Origin: Ligustrum vulgare
Taxonomy: Eukaryota > Streptophyta > Magnoliopsida > Lamiales > Oleaceae
Length of the DNA stretch: 64,000 nucleotides
NCBI GenBank assembly: GCA_963555705.1
Contig: OY743181.1
Coordinates: 29,144,513 to 29,208,512, forward strand
Direction of reading: 5' to 3'
Positions 22,229 through 35,264 of the stretch are shown piece after piece. The notes beneath the pieces are model-generated. The model was not told where the DNA came from. It searched no databases and saw nothing but the letters and a program-made list of their open reading frames with translations. Each line of letters starts with the position of its first letter. Within the stretch, counting starts at the first letter, position 1. The position numbers and the translations under genes were made by a program.

Positions 22229-22462
22229 TTTTTTCTTTTTTTTTTCCTCAAGGCACATCTTCCAACGGTGTAAGGGATGATGATTTAAAGACCAGACTCG
22301 CTTGGTCAGTGGTTCGAATCCGACCCTTACCAAGTAAAAGGTTAGCCCTTACCCTTCACTCTGAGAGATATAACCTGCGATTTACATCATTCACCAAGGT
22401 CCATGACATGACAGGTGGGGGAGCCCATAAGGTAGGGGTTCAACTTTTTTTTTTTTTTTTTT
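22229..22462 (+). mobile_element. tRNA-derived SINE, copy 2
   Basis: Flanked by a perfect 16-bp duplication CTTAAAAAAATGTTTT (22213-22228 and 22463-22478). It contains box B GGTTCGAATCC (22311-22321) and ends in a run of T. A T-rich segment also precedes the 5' end at CCTCAAGGCACATC. Same family as the SINE at 21256. Confidence 0.9.
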
Positions 22463-22478
22463 CTTAAAAAAATGTTTT

Positions 22479-23829
22479 CTATATTGTAAATACAGAAAAT
22501 TGATATAAAACCCATAATGGGTATGCTATAAAGCCCACAGTCACCCCCCTATGGGTGGGTGGGCAGTGGGCCCATCCACCCATAACCAATTCTCATCCTA
22601 CATGTGTCGGATGGGTGCCATATCTAGTGCCCATTGTGGGCACTAGATCAATCCTCTTGTAATACAAGTCTATTTGTTGGTGGTCCTAACTCCTAACAGG
22701 TAATCTCTGTAAAACTATAATAATTTGACTTGAATTATCATGTTAGTTTCAAGTGGTGGACATAGACATTTTGAGTTAGAGGACGAAATCAATCTTACAC
22801 AAAAATTGTGAATAAAATAAAATCACTTGAAATTTTATTACAAATATACTCTATGCATTTAAATACTCTGAAAACATTTTACTTTACTAATTTCAAAGGG
22901 GAAAATCTCCAAGATTATTTATTAGGTTCATCCTCACATCCATTTCATCACCAAGCCTGTCATCCATTTCATCTTGAACGTGATTTTTCGTTCCTTTTAT
23001 CTTCAACGTGATTTTCGTTTGTAATTTGTTCATCACAAAAAAATGTGAATTTATGTTCAAAGAATTCGTCCAAAATTGAACAAACAAACGAACAATCAAC
23101 GAAAAAATCAATTCAAGTGAATATTAATCACTATGGGCAGAAAATGGGAAAATCAACTACTAAAATTTCAATTTCATAAATATACAAATTAAAAAACAAT
23201 TACAGTCAAGAACCAAGAAGCCAAGAAGGGCAGATCAGCAAACAAGATTGCAGTTCATGAACACACATTTTTTGCCACATTTTACCAATAAAATAATCTA
23301 CACACAAATTAAAAAAAAAAAATTATCTACTTTTAACATTACATTCTGAAAAATTTACTATTTCAAATAATGTGATTTGTAAAAATTTTTCAGAATGTTT
23401 GATCGAAATTTAATACTTGTATTTGTATTAACAATTATTATGACAAAATATAAAATAAGAATGACACATTACAAAATACCAAATTACAAAAACATACATA
23501 GCAAGACAAAAAAAGTTAAGACTATATTTGTTAAAAGTTTTGTGTTTAAAAATATGATTTTTTATATTTTCTAGATAAAATACGTGGTTAAAAAGTGAAG
23601 AGAGAAAATGTAATAAAAGTAATTTAAGAAATTTTGTTGAAAATATCTTATTTTTAAACATATTTGTGAAACAGACTAAAAAATAATGAAATGAATGATT
23701 AAAAAAAATTAAATTTAAAAATGGTGCCTTTCAACGGGCTGACACCATTAATGTTGCCTTTCAACATTAATGGAGTGTACATTTAATTCAGAAAAAAAAA
23801 AGACTTTTGGCGGGGACTTATTTATTATA
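22479..23829. other. Intergenic, no gene seen
   Basis: A patch around 22505-22650 is rich in CCCAT/ATGGG repeats and may be a small foldback element, but I could not fix its ends. The rest is AT-rich. Confidence 0.5.
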
Positions 23830-24083
23830 CCACCTCCACCCCAAAAAGATAGTTCTGTATTTTATTTTTGTCTGTCCCAGAAAGATAGTCATGTTTCCAT
23901 ATTTAGCTATTGCATTTTCAATTTTTTTTTGGAAAACGAAGTGAGTTTACTTAAAATAATAAATAAGAGAAAAATGTTATAAATGGAAAACATTGATAAA
24001 ATTTAATATTTTAACTATACTAACTACCATTTCTTAATCCATATGAAAATAACTATATGACTATCTTTATGGGACGGATGGAG
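23830..24083. mobile_element. Stowaway-like MITE (mariner type)
   Basis: 254 bp between TA dinucleotides (23828-23829 and 24084-24085). The right end inverted reads CTCCATCCGTCCCATAAAGA and the left end CCACCTCCACCCCAAAAAGA; 17 of 23 end bases agree. The CTCCNTCCGTCCC terminus is a widespread plant mariner/Stowaway signature. Confidence 0.8.
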
Positions 24084-24085
24084 TA

Positions 24086-27000
24086 AAATATAGTATAGAT
24101 GTGTCATTAATGACATTAGCATTAGCATTCGTGCTACGCCATCAATATGTTATTTTTTTAATGTATAAACTATTTTTTTTAAATAATTTTTATTTTTGAT
24201 AATTATTGCATTATTTTGAAATCGAAAAATTTGTAATATGGATATCAAATCGAAAATTTCAATGAGAAGTTTAATTCAAACTAACAAATGAAAGCATACA
24301 GTTAACATATTGTCTATAAAATTGTTTCAAAGATCAAATATAAAAGTTTTATTTATATTTATTTTTTTACTTTTCTTCAAAGCTTCATTCATTATAAATT
24401 ATATCATTTAAGTCCTTTATACTATCAATAATTTGTTAACTAAATTCAATTTAGTCATAGGTGATTAATTTTAGGTCGAGTTATTTTTCTTATGAAACTA
24501 AAACAAATAATAAATATACGAATTTTTTAAGTAAATTCAATTAGGTTGTGTTAATTTTTACTACTTAAAATTTCGATCAATTTATTCATCATTTTGACAT
24601 TATTTTTATTTATTTACTGATTATGTTCATTGTCTATGTTTATTATAAACTTAAATAACTACAATATGAAGAATATATTACAGATTTTAATAAATAGTTC
24701 ATATAATTTTATTTTTATTAAACATGCAATTGATCGGTCATCAATTTTTATTAAAATATTAATAATGTAATAATATGAATAAAAAAATTTCCAGTGTGAA
24801 GAAATAAAAACAAATTCATGTAACAATATTTATTAAAATTAATGATTTATTTTTTTGGAAAACACTTGAAAGTAATAATTAATGTTTAAAAATCAAAATA
24901 TACCAAAAAAGTCTATTTTACATCTATTTTTTGGGAAGAACATGATGAAGAAAAATATATAAAAAGATAAGATGTCGGTCCTAAGGAGAATATGGAAGTT
25001 GAGTCTTACACATGTATTTTATGAGCCTAATTTTGTAGTTCAAGAATTTTCTAAGACGAAATTTTATTTACTGAACGTTAAATTCAAAAATCGAGTTGAT
25101 ATGTTTGCGGCATATAGACTAAAACATATAATTCATGGCCCGTTTCCTCAGAAAAATGATAATTTATTGGTTTGTAATTTTATTAAAATATTAAAATAAT
25201 AATTATATGTGGTAAAAAATGGTTAAACTTTTCTAATTTTTTTTTATTAACATATATAGATCATGTTTGGCTTCCTTTATATTTTTAACATATTTTTCTC
25301 TTTCTTATTTTCAACAATACATTTATCAATAAAATAATATTAAACATAAACTCAAAAAAGATTCACTACATTTTAACCACACATTCTCCTAAAAATCATC
25401 ATTCAAATAAACTATTTTTAAACAACATTAAAATAGGGGCACAGACAAATTGCTCATTATATATATTTTATTTAGATTTTCATTAACACTTTTTTCTTTT
25501 TAATTTTATTGACATATAATTTAATAAGCATTTAATTATATTCAATTAAATGCATCGCAATTAAAAAAATTAATTATGCAAATGGTCTCTTGGGTTGAAT
25601 TTCAATTTCTTGCATCGCAAATTTTAATGTTGATTTTCACTTTCGTGCATCGTCATTATTGTTTAATTTTTTACATTCATTTAATATAGGACTGCATATA
25701 TTTAATTTGTTACAATTACTTTATTTTATGTAAATTATAATATTTTGAAGGTTATTATTTCTATTCATGGTAGTCAAAAATATTTAGACAATTTTTTTTT
25801 ATTTTTTTTATGCAAAAATTGTATTCTCTAATTTAAGTTTGAGCAATTGCTTAAAATATATTTTGTCTATATCAACATTCTTACATCAAGTGCAGATAAC
25901 CAAAAATTGTACAAACAATTTAGCTAATGTTTGATATCCATTATTTCAAATTTCATTTTTTTCAAAACTCATTTTAACAGCACATTGTACCAATAAAATA
26001 ATCTACACATAAATTCAAAAAGATTCATTATTTTTTAACCACGCATTCTTCAAAATTTACCATTACAAATCATATTATTTTGAATTAATGAGTCTCAAAT
26101 AGGGGCATAGTATTTAAAGAGGTTTTCCAAAATTTATTAGAATTCTAATTCATTTTTACTTTGAGCATTTGTTGTCAATTTTAATCATTAATCAAAGCAA
26201 ATTGTGTATTCAAACTTTTTTTTTCCTATTTTGAAATGATATTTATAATAAAATTATTCATGTTGTATTTCCATGCAACGTACAGATGTGATACAAGTAA
26301 AATTAATTCAGAGATATTTTGTTTGTTAACTTTGTCATTTATCTAGCAAAATTTCTTTATGCAGGTACTAACTATAGCTGTTTGGACGAACTTTTAAGTT
26401 ATTATGGACTAATTGTAGCAAAGTTTCTTTATCCAGTACGTACAACATAATAGATAGTAATAATAAATTAATAATCGATAATTCGTAATCTCGTATTCTG
26501 CTAATGAGTAAAATTGAAATGAAAACTGATTATGTCATGGTTGAAAAATGTTGAGTTCCGTCACTTCCTTAGTTTGAATTTTAGATCCAACTTATGAAAA
26601 TTATTCTTCAGTTTGAATAGGAATTTCAATAAAGATGAAAAATCAAAAACTCAATGCTCATTGTCAACTAATAACTTATCCACGAATTGTTTGTTTCTCG
26701 TAAAAAATAAAATAATAATCATAATTATAGAAGGAGACAAAACCTTGTCCCACAATTGACGTAAAAATCACGATTTAAGGGCATCTCCGTCTGCCAAGAT
26801 TCTATTTATAAATAAAATATTATTGTTTTTAAAGTAAAATACGTAGTTTACAAGTGATTTAAAAACGTGTGATTTTTAAAAGTAGTTTAAAAAATTATGT
26901 AATATTGTGTAATTTGTAAACAAGTTTATCTATGATTTTGAGGTAAAAAGTAGTAGTTGAAAATTGGAGAAAGAAAATGTGCATGATTAAAAGTGGTTTG

Positions 27001-28027
27001 AGAAATTGTGTAGTTTATTAATTTATTTATAAACAAATTTATTTTATTTATCAAACATTTGCTTATATAAATTGATTTATAAATGATTTACCAAACACGA
27101 TGTTATTCATCATTTAACTTTTTTATTATATATTTATTTTTATTTTTAGTACAAAGGGGAGGGAGGGTCGTAGGATTCGACCTCGAATCGGTTACAGAAA
27201 CTAGAGCAACTTTAAATAAAGAATGTGATGTTTTTAAGATAAAATGTATAATTAAAAAATAATTTAAGGAAATATATATTATTAAAAAATTATTTGAAAA
27301 AATATATTTTTATTAGTTTACCAAATAGAAATATCACATCTTGACTCCCTTTTTTTTCCATCCTCCTTTCAGTCCTTTGGTAGCTTGCACGTGAGAAACA
27401 CTTTCGTTATTGGTGTGACTTTAATACGTTTTCAGACCTGAATTGGACATTTTGTTTCGATCGAAAGTCAGTCCAAAAATCAGGTTTGAATTTTTGTAAA
27501 AAGTTTTAAAAAATATAACCGATTTCTTTAATAATACTGTTTAATTTGTAAACTGATTTATTTATGATTTTGAGGTAAAAATAGTGAGAAAAAATTAGAG
27601 AAAAAAATTTGTGAATAAAAAGTAATTTGAAAAATTGTGTAATTTATAAACTGATTTATAAACAAAAATTTTGAATTTACCGAACATCAATATATTTCAT
27701 CAAATCACTTCAAGCACACACATTTTTCAAAACACTTTCAATCGTATATTTTATCTCGAAAACATAATACTCTCGTTTTATAAACAAAGAAACTTTTACC
27801 GAACGGAGGCTATACAAAAAAAATTGACAGGTTCTTATTAATAACTAGTAGATCACTCGCAACTCAATTGATTATCTCCAAAAAAATAATATAAAATAAA
27901 AATAAAGGCCCTATTTGTTAAAAAAAATGTATTTAAAAATACATTTTTGATATTTTTTAGGTAAAATATGTGGTTGAAAATAGAGGCAAAATTACTTTTA
28001 CTAGTGTTGTGCTTGATTGGGAGGGTG
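24086..28027. other. Long AT-rich intergenic stretch with dispersed repeats
   Basis: No gene is supported. Copies of the foldback-like repeat lie at about 25960-26050 (reverse), 26820-27110 and 27505-27800 (forward). A 75-codon open frame at 24972-25199 has AT-driven composition and no recognisable motif. Confidence 0.55.
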
Positions 28028-28032
28028 AAAAA

Positions 28033-29446
28033 TGTTGGGAAACCGGGTTGCTCTACTCACAAAAATTGATTTCTTGTGATAGATCATCCCGTTACAGGAT
28101 TTTCTGTTCTATGTATTCAACTTGGAACAAATAATTTTGTGCACATAAAAAGAAAGAGATATTACCCTTGTAGCGTGCTTTACAATAATCTCTTTTCGCT
28201 GCTTCTTGATTTCACCAAAGCTTCAAACCCTCAAGCTTTCCTCGGTGTTCTCCAATGGCAGCTGTGCAGGTGCGTGGTCACCTTTCTCAAGATCTAGGTT
28301 AAACTAGGTTTAGGGTTTTTTTGTAAAGAGGATACACACACTACACACTTTAGTGTGTGTTTCGCCACTTTGTCTATTAGGTTAAGAAAAATAGTCTTAA
28401 GAGACTATTTGTAACCTCTTTACATTCCAAAAACCCTACCAGGCCTAGTACCATAACCCAGGCCCATTTCTGCACAACCCAATACAGGTAATAAGCCTGT
28501 ATAAACCCATTATAGTGAAGCCACCGAGGGAACCTGATAGGACCCAATTAAACTAAGCTCCAATAAATTAATTATGACCCGATCAACTCTTGATCAGTCA
28601 AAATTAATTTATTAATCACGTTCTATTCCACTAAAAGAACGAGACTGCACTCTTAGTAAAATTGAAATTACTGAAACAATTAATCAATAATTATATCCTC
28701 TGACTTATCGTTCTTACATGTTACCCCCGTCGATCAACTCGAATATTCGGAGCAAGTTAAAATGACCAAAATGCCCTTATCCGAATATTCATAAATTCTC
28801 AACTCTCATCTTCTATCTGACAGTTCGATGTGATCACATCACATCATAGAATTCAACAGTCACTGTCGAATTACTGAGCTCAGATTCAACTGTCCATTAG
28901 AAGAACCAGTGAGATTATGATCATACCTAAAAGGTGACGGATTCCATAATACGAATATATGTTCCTCGTTAGTTCACTTTAATTCCCAAAGTACCGAGAT
29001 ATTGATCAACAATTTGATCTCACCCATTGATACCTCAAAGAACTTCAAGTTAGTAATCGAAGTCCATTATCCGATTAGGATTAAGGTCCCACGTACGATA
29101 ATCAAGTGAAATTAAATTTGTACGGTCAATGTCACAAATTAATTTCACGTGGTCCCGTCCAATACGTTCCAAACGTACTCTCAATTTTATTACCAAAGTC
29201 AAAGACAGACTTTAATAAAATCGAGACGATCTTATCAAAATAAATCGTCCATATTTATTTACTGATCGTGAACGTTAATTTTAGATCGAATCACAAATTG
29301 AATCTTTCTGTGTTTAACAACTTAAACACTCAATTTGTAATATCAAATCGACCCGTGGACAAACGCAACTTCATATTAATACAATCAATTAATATTTTTA
29401 TTTTAAATGTCGTGAATTATACTCTAGGGCATATATAATTCCAACA
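28033..29446 (-). repeat. 3' LTR of element D
   Basis: Near-identical to 35265-36678. It contains an inverted pair around 28335-28355 (ACACTACACACTTTAGTGTG) and another around 28390-28412 (ATAGTCTTAAGAGACTAT) that may form stem-loops in the element RNA. Confidence 0.93.
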
Positions 29447-29462
29447 ATCTCCCACTTGCCCT
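29447..29462 (-). other. Polypurine tract of element D
   Basis: The minus strand reads AAGGGCAAGTGGGAGAT directly before the 3' LTR, a very common tract in plant copia elements. Confidence 0.88.
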
Positions 29463-30384
29463 TAGAGTATACATGAAACATCGAATCATCCATCTTGTCA
29501 ACATCATCATTACACTAATGATTATGTTCTCAACCAAGATAGTAACTCCTTTCGATGTAAGTCACGGTTGTATAACAAACAATCTAAGTTTGTGTTATAC
29601 CCAACCTATTAACCACATTATCTCCCAGTTATATTCCAATTTTGACGACTCTCGAGAGTCCTAGTCAAATCAGATCTTAATTAGTTTTAATCCATCAGAT
29701 CATCAACTGAATAGATAAGCAAATATTTACTCGTTTTCCGAAAACGATTCAGTATATGCTGTACCTCTATTCAATGATCTGATCCTGGATCAAACTAATA
29801 ATTACCAACAATATCCCCAGCATAAGATATGACCTATCTAGTGCAAAGTAAGGCTTCCTATAGCCGGAGCATAAGGAACCTTCTCTATCTTACCATGAGT
29901 TTTAGGAGAATACTCATAAGATAGATAAAGTCCACAAAGAACATTATTCCTTTCAAGACTTCAATATTGCAAATGTAGATAGTATCTTATTATTACATGA
30001 AACTTGAGACTGTTCTATTTCATTTTTCTCCCACTCCGAAAAGTACGGATGTCTAGAAAAAATAGACAGTCATCTACAAGTCCTTCAAGTCTAATTGCTG
30101 GTACCAACTACTATTTAATGAAAATACTCTCACACATAAGTAGAGTGTCATCCAAATAAATAGTCGCGAAAACTGTCTCATCTTTCTGTATACACGAGTA
30201 TACTTAAGATATATCAAGATTTTGATCAAGAACATGTATCACAATAGTTCTATCAAATTCTATATTCCATATCTTGAACAATTACCCAAATCCAAAGTTG
30301 GAAACTTGTAAGTCATGAATTTTACTTTCATGGTCTTTAATATGAACTCATCAGGTTAAACTTTGTAAATGATTTCCTCAAGAT

Positions 30385-30460
30385 GCATTCAAGAAAAAAA
30401 CTTCTTGACATCCATCTGTCGTACCTCATTTTCACAATGAACGACAATGGATAAAAGATC
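30385..30460 (-). pseudogene. Element D: reverse transcriptase shred
   Basis: The minus strand reads DLLSIVVHCENEVRQMDVKK, which lines up with the copia RT segment ending QMDVKTAFLNG, then meets a stop. The remaining pol domains are too mutated for me to name. This supports a copia origin for element D. Confidence 0.6.
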
Positions 30461-33400
30461 CAAGTAAGCTTTCGCATGGCAATTGGCGAGAAGGGTTTCA
30501 CAAACCCACAGCCATAAGCCTTGCACTGAAGGCATCAACCTTCTCATCTACCATTCTCCTATCATCTTAAAAATCATCACACCCTATAGGTTTGACCCTA
30601 TTAGGTGTGTCTACAAATATCCAAACCCTAGTGTAGTACAAGGAATCCAATTCCGAGTTCCCGTTCACCTTCCATGATTTCAATTCCATAACTTCTACCA
30701 CTTCCCTAAATAAGGAGTCATTCTCTTATTTCAGTAGAGACTGTCTAAGAAGACTCTCTATAGAATAAATGTCAATAAGGTGGTCTTACAACCCTCCCAC
30801 TCCAATTAGTCGCTGGAAGTGTATTTCCATTATGTCCAAACAGAGTTACTTCCTCTCATCCCACTACTTGGTTATATCCCTAATTGGGATCAACCTCTCT
30901 ACTACCTCTTTATGAACATAAAGAAGAGGCAGAACAGTGAGAACAACTTCGACTACAACCTTTGGTTTTTCCCTGTCCATTGGGTTCACCAGGAAAAATT
31001 AGTGGTTGAACCACTTGCCTATTTCTCCCACTAGGATCAACAACCATCGGTTCCGTAGGAAGTCCCAAATCATTAAGATTAATTCTATGCGGAAACCTGG
31101 AATCAAGTTGTTTGAACCACGTTCTAACATCTTATCCAATAGAATTTTACTTGTGGATTTGTATTCTTCTATATGCCTTATCCTCTAAGAAAGTTACATT
31201 TGTACTGAACAAATACTTTCTTGACCAGAGGACTATAGAAGAAATAATTTCTAGTTTCGATGCATACCTTATAATCAAACCTTCATTGTTGCCTCCATCC
31301 CGTCAATCCTGGCTTTCAGCTTGTGTGCCAAAAGTCCCCAAATCTGAATGTGGTGTAAACTGAGCTTGCACCCATGCCACAACTCTAGGGGTATTTCAGG
31401 AAACAAATCAATGGTACTAGGCTATGAAGGAACCTGACTATCTCCGGTATACATTCCCAAATGAAACTAGTAACGAGGATAACTGATCATTGATTTGGTA
31501 TTACCTTGTTCTCCTTTTTCGATAAATGGTTCATAAACTCATATGAGAGATACACAAACCTCGATCAAATCGAAGTATCTCGATTCTCTTAATTACTTCT
31601 CAACTTCTATCCAAAATTCTAGAATTTCTTCAACATTTCGGATTAATGAGATATTAAGTATATAATCGAGATCTGGAGTGATCATCAATAAAAGTGATGA
31701 ATTACTCGTACTCTCTCGTATCTTGAGCACAAAAGAATCCATTCATATCGAAGTGTATTAATCCTCAAATTCTTAAGTCCATATAATGTATAAGGACTCT
31801 TGGTTATATAATCCTCTAAACAAGATTCAGAAAAATAGTATAGATTCCACCTCAGATCCTTTTGAGGTCCATCCCTTACTAGTATTAGAATCGAGTTTTG
31901 GATAAGTGTAACCAAGCCTAAAATCTTAATCATTTTACCCTCTAAATAAAATTCAAAAGCTCACATAGATTCCACCTCCAAAATACTTAGAGGCTATCTT
32001 TACTAGTCTTTCAATCTTATTTAGATAAATATGATTATCTTAAGATCTTATCAAAAAGTTCATTAATACAAGGAATCATCTATCCCTTATCATTTGTAGT
32101 AATATTACACTTAGAACCATTTACAAGGCTTTGAGATTGTTAATCATTTGTCTCGCAATAATAAGAGCATTATTTAACTTAATTCCAACTAATAACTGGA
32201 GATTAAGTGCTAAATAATTCCGCTCAAATAATAAAGAGACAAAATAACAATCAAATTGTTTCGCAAACATAAAAGCCCAACGGCTCTTTCCATATTACCG
32301 TACCCGTGCTTATCCTTATAGTATACTCTATCTCATTGTGTCATTTGGTCACCTAGGACCATATTGCAACAACTTGCAATAGTGATTAGTTACTCTAGAA
32401 TCTATAATCAAGATAGACTCAATTACTAATCATAACACAATGAATAGAGTCTTACTCCATTATAAAGTTTCTAGGAAAGGCTACTTCCTCATTAATCCTA
32501 TCTTTGCTCAAAAGCAAAAAGGTTAGAGGGCCTACCATACTATCCGTTGCTTTAAAATAATCTCTTCTCTATGAATAGCTTACATTGAACCTTTCAGGGA
32601 CACGTTCATCCTGGTGAATATAGTCCACACTGAACCGCAAGAGATCATCTTAAAAGATTTCTCAAGCATTATGTCACATGAATCAATGTTTACAAGTGGA
32701 ACCTCTACCACGTTAAAGTGACCAATCATGTTTTACCAAATGGTCTCTTGTAAAAATCGTGATCGGTTCATAAGTAGAGATATATTATAGCTTGATAGCA
32801 TATTTTGTATAACTCCATAATTAAAATGTTCAAATTATCATAAATACCCTTCCATCGAGAAAATAAATATGGTATCCTATTTTGATGTTTTTATTGCGAA
32901 GTACTTGACGTGAGAATCAAAACTATACAATAAACCATCTCATCAAAATAAAACCATTTTCATTGGAAGATTTATAATTATTTTTGAACAAGGATCTTCT
33001 AGCACGAACAAATGTCATAAGTGGAAAGAATTATAACGAGACATGTTACAGTTTTCGCAAATTAGTTGGTGATGTCAAAACATATAACTAGTTGTGAAAA
33101 TACGACATTCAAATAAAATAAATGTATTAAACACGAGTTGCATAAATGATGAATACTTTCATATATGATGCATGAATAAAAAATTATGCACAAGTAGACC
33201 CAAAACTACTATAATATGACGACAACCTAAAACCCCAAAATCTTAAACACATTTCTCTATAGGAGAAATAAATGTGATTTATGGCTAGGCTGGGACTCTC
33301 CCACTAAATTAAATATATCTAGCATCTCATGCAATATTTAATTTATAGTCGTTAAAATTTGGCCATTATTGACATCGTTTGGATATTCTATAGGAAGTCC

Positions 33401-34430
33401 CCACGATGTCATTAATTTAAGTGTCTAACCCCTATATTAATAATATTTCAAGTACCAAATTAATTATGTCACCTATAGGGTAATCATGATTAATTCACAC
33501 TTAAAAAAAAATCATCACCTAATTGGGCCCAATCCAGTAACCAAAACAGTGCAGCCCTCCTATAGGGAGACTAATTAGATTAGCACGTGGCATACACAAA
33601 TTTTTACTAATGGACTAATAGGGGAGGCCGTGGGTTCAAAAATTGCACCCTCACTCACTTAATATTTTGAACTCTTGGGTTTTAATTAATAATTACCCAA
33701 TCAATTTTAACTCTTAAAATCAATTTAATTATTAATAAATATATTTATTTTCTAATCTAACATTTAGAAAAGAAAATAAAATATAAAACAATGCATGACA
33801 GTATAGTACCTAGAGCGGTGTATATGCGATCTACATGACATGTTATTAAATGACATTCATTCACAATTTAATTAAAGCAATAAATAAATGCGATAATAAA
33901 ATAAATAAGAACATAATTTATGGCCCAAACCTAGACACAAAATTACAAATTAATTAAAGAGTCTATTGAGCCACAAGTCGACTCAATTCTTCAATTTCCA
34001 TTTGCAAGTGTCCAGTCCAAAACTGCAAACCTTCAATCTTCAGTTCAAATGCCAAATACCAACATGAAGTGATCCAATTAAATATTCCAGCCCATTGTAA
34101 AATCCAGTCCGTATTGCAATGGCCCAGCTAAACAATTTAGCCCACATTACAAATTAATCAAAATAAACTAATTTTATAATTCTGGGCCATATTTAATTTT
34201 ACCAAAATCTAATCCAACTGATATAAAACCAGTCCAAGTGCCCAATCTTTAATTCTGGCCCAAAAAAAATCTGGCCCAAGATAGTATTTGTCATTCTGGT
34301 CCAAAACTTGAATCTGGCATCAACTGATAATTGCATAGATCCGGCCCAAATGAATAAGAGGCCCAAGTCAGAATTACCCATCTCCTTCATTTCCTTCTTC
34401 ACTGTAAGGTCACTGTAACAAAACTGAGAA
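30461..34430 (-). other. Element D interior, decayed coding region
   Basis: Stops in every frame. Position and order suggest former integrase, protease and gag, but I could not recognise a single catalytic motif. Small plus-strand frames here are chance. Confidence 0.5.
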
Positions 34431-34431
34431 T

Positions 34432-34870
34432 TCAAAAATTACAGTCGCCAATGGAAACCATTCTCATCGCCGGAGAATGCCAAGGAAGCCGTGCATCGCG
34501 TGGACACCATAATCGCGCAGCACAGCCACGCCACGAACTGGCGCAACCCTGAGACCACAGCAGCGCTGTAGCTTCGCTGCCGCCTGCTTCGCCAATCACC
34601 AGAGATAAGATAGAGAAACACGAGAGGTTGGAGACTCCATGGCGCCACCGCTGCAGCCAACCGCGAATCAACAGTGCGTATAGCACTGCAGCACCACGCG
34701 GAGGCGACAGCGACACCTGTGGGTGTCGCGCTTCTCGACCGCGATTGCATTCTGCCGTTGCCACAGCATGAGAGACGGGACAGCCAGCGCCGTCGATCGC
34801 AGCGGCATCACCTACGATGCTGCTACCCAACCCTTTTTGCGATATTGCACTGCAGGTCCTTATTATATGG
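34432..34870 (-). other. GC-rich leader block of element D
   Basis: About 440 bp, strikingly rich in GC and CpG against an AT-rich background, located a few hundred bp after the primer site. Two minus-strand frames of 103 and 132 codons overlap here, as expected by chance in GC-rich DNA; neither product looks like a known protein. It could be a captured host gene fragment or a packaging leader. Confidence 0.5.
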
Positions 34871-35250
34871 AGATGATGAAGTTTAGTCCATATATTGGAA
34901 TTGCATCAGTGGTCCTCCGAATTTGCAATGGAAGTCCTTCAATTTGAAAACTGCAGATCTGGTCCTCTGATTTTACAATTACAATAGAAATAATACAAAC
35001 CCTAATTCTATTGCAAAAATCAAAAATCAAAAAGGAAAACATGGAGTCGCAATCCACCCCTTTTGTTACAAGACTCGATAATACAAATACAAGAATTTAC
35101 CACAAAAATTCTAAGGCCATAAATTTGTTCATCAAAAACGTCATTCATCCAATAACAATCAAATCACATAAAACCTAACACCGCTCAACTAACACATGCA
35201 TAACAAAATTATTTAATCCTAAATACATAAAACAGTATCAAAAAACTGAC

Positions 35251-35262
35251 GCTCTGATACCA
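35251..35262 (-). other. Primer-binding site, tRNA-iMet type (element D)
   Basis: The minus strand reads TGGTATCAGAGC two bases after the end of the 5' LTR. Confidence 0.93.
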
Positions 35263-35264
35263 AT

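Noticed and set aside
24972..25199. A 75-codon frame as a small host gene
   Set aside because: Composition is AT-driven, no motif, no conserved neighbour, no promoter-like context.
28076..28297. A 73-codon frame, repeated identically at 35308-35529
   Set aside because: The duplication is due to the LTRs of element D, not to a duplicated gene.
34432..34830. Overlapping minus-strand frames of 132 and 103 codons
   Set aside because: They lie in a GC-rich block where stops are rare. No recognisable domain, and several frames are open at once.
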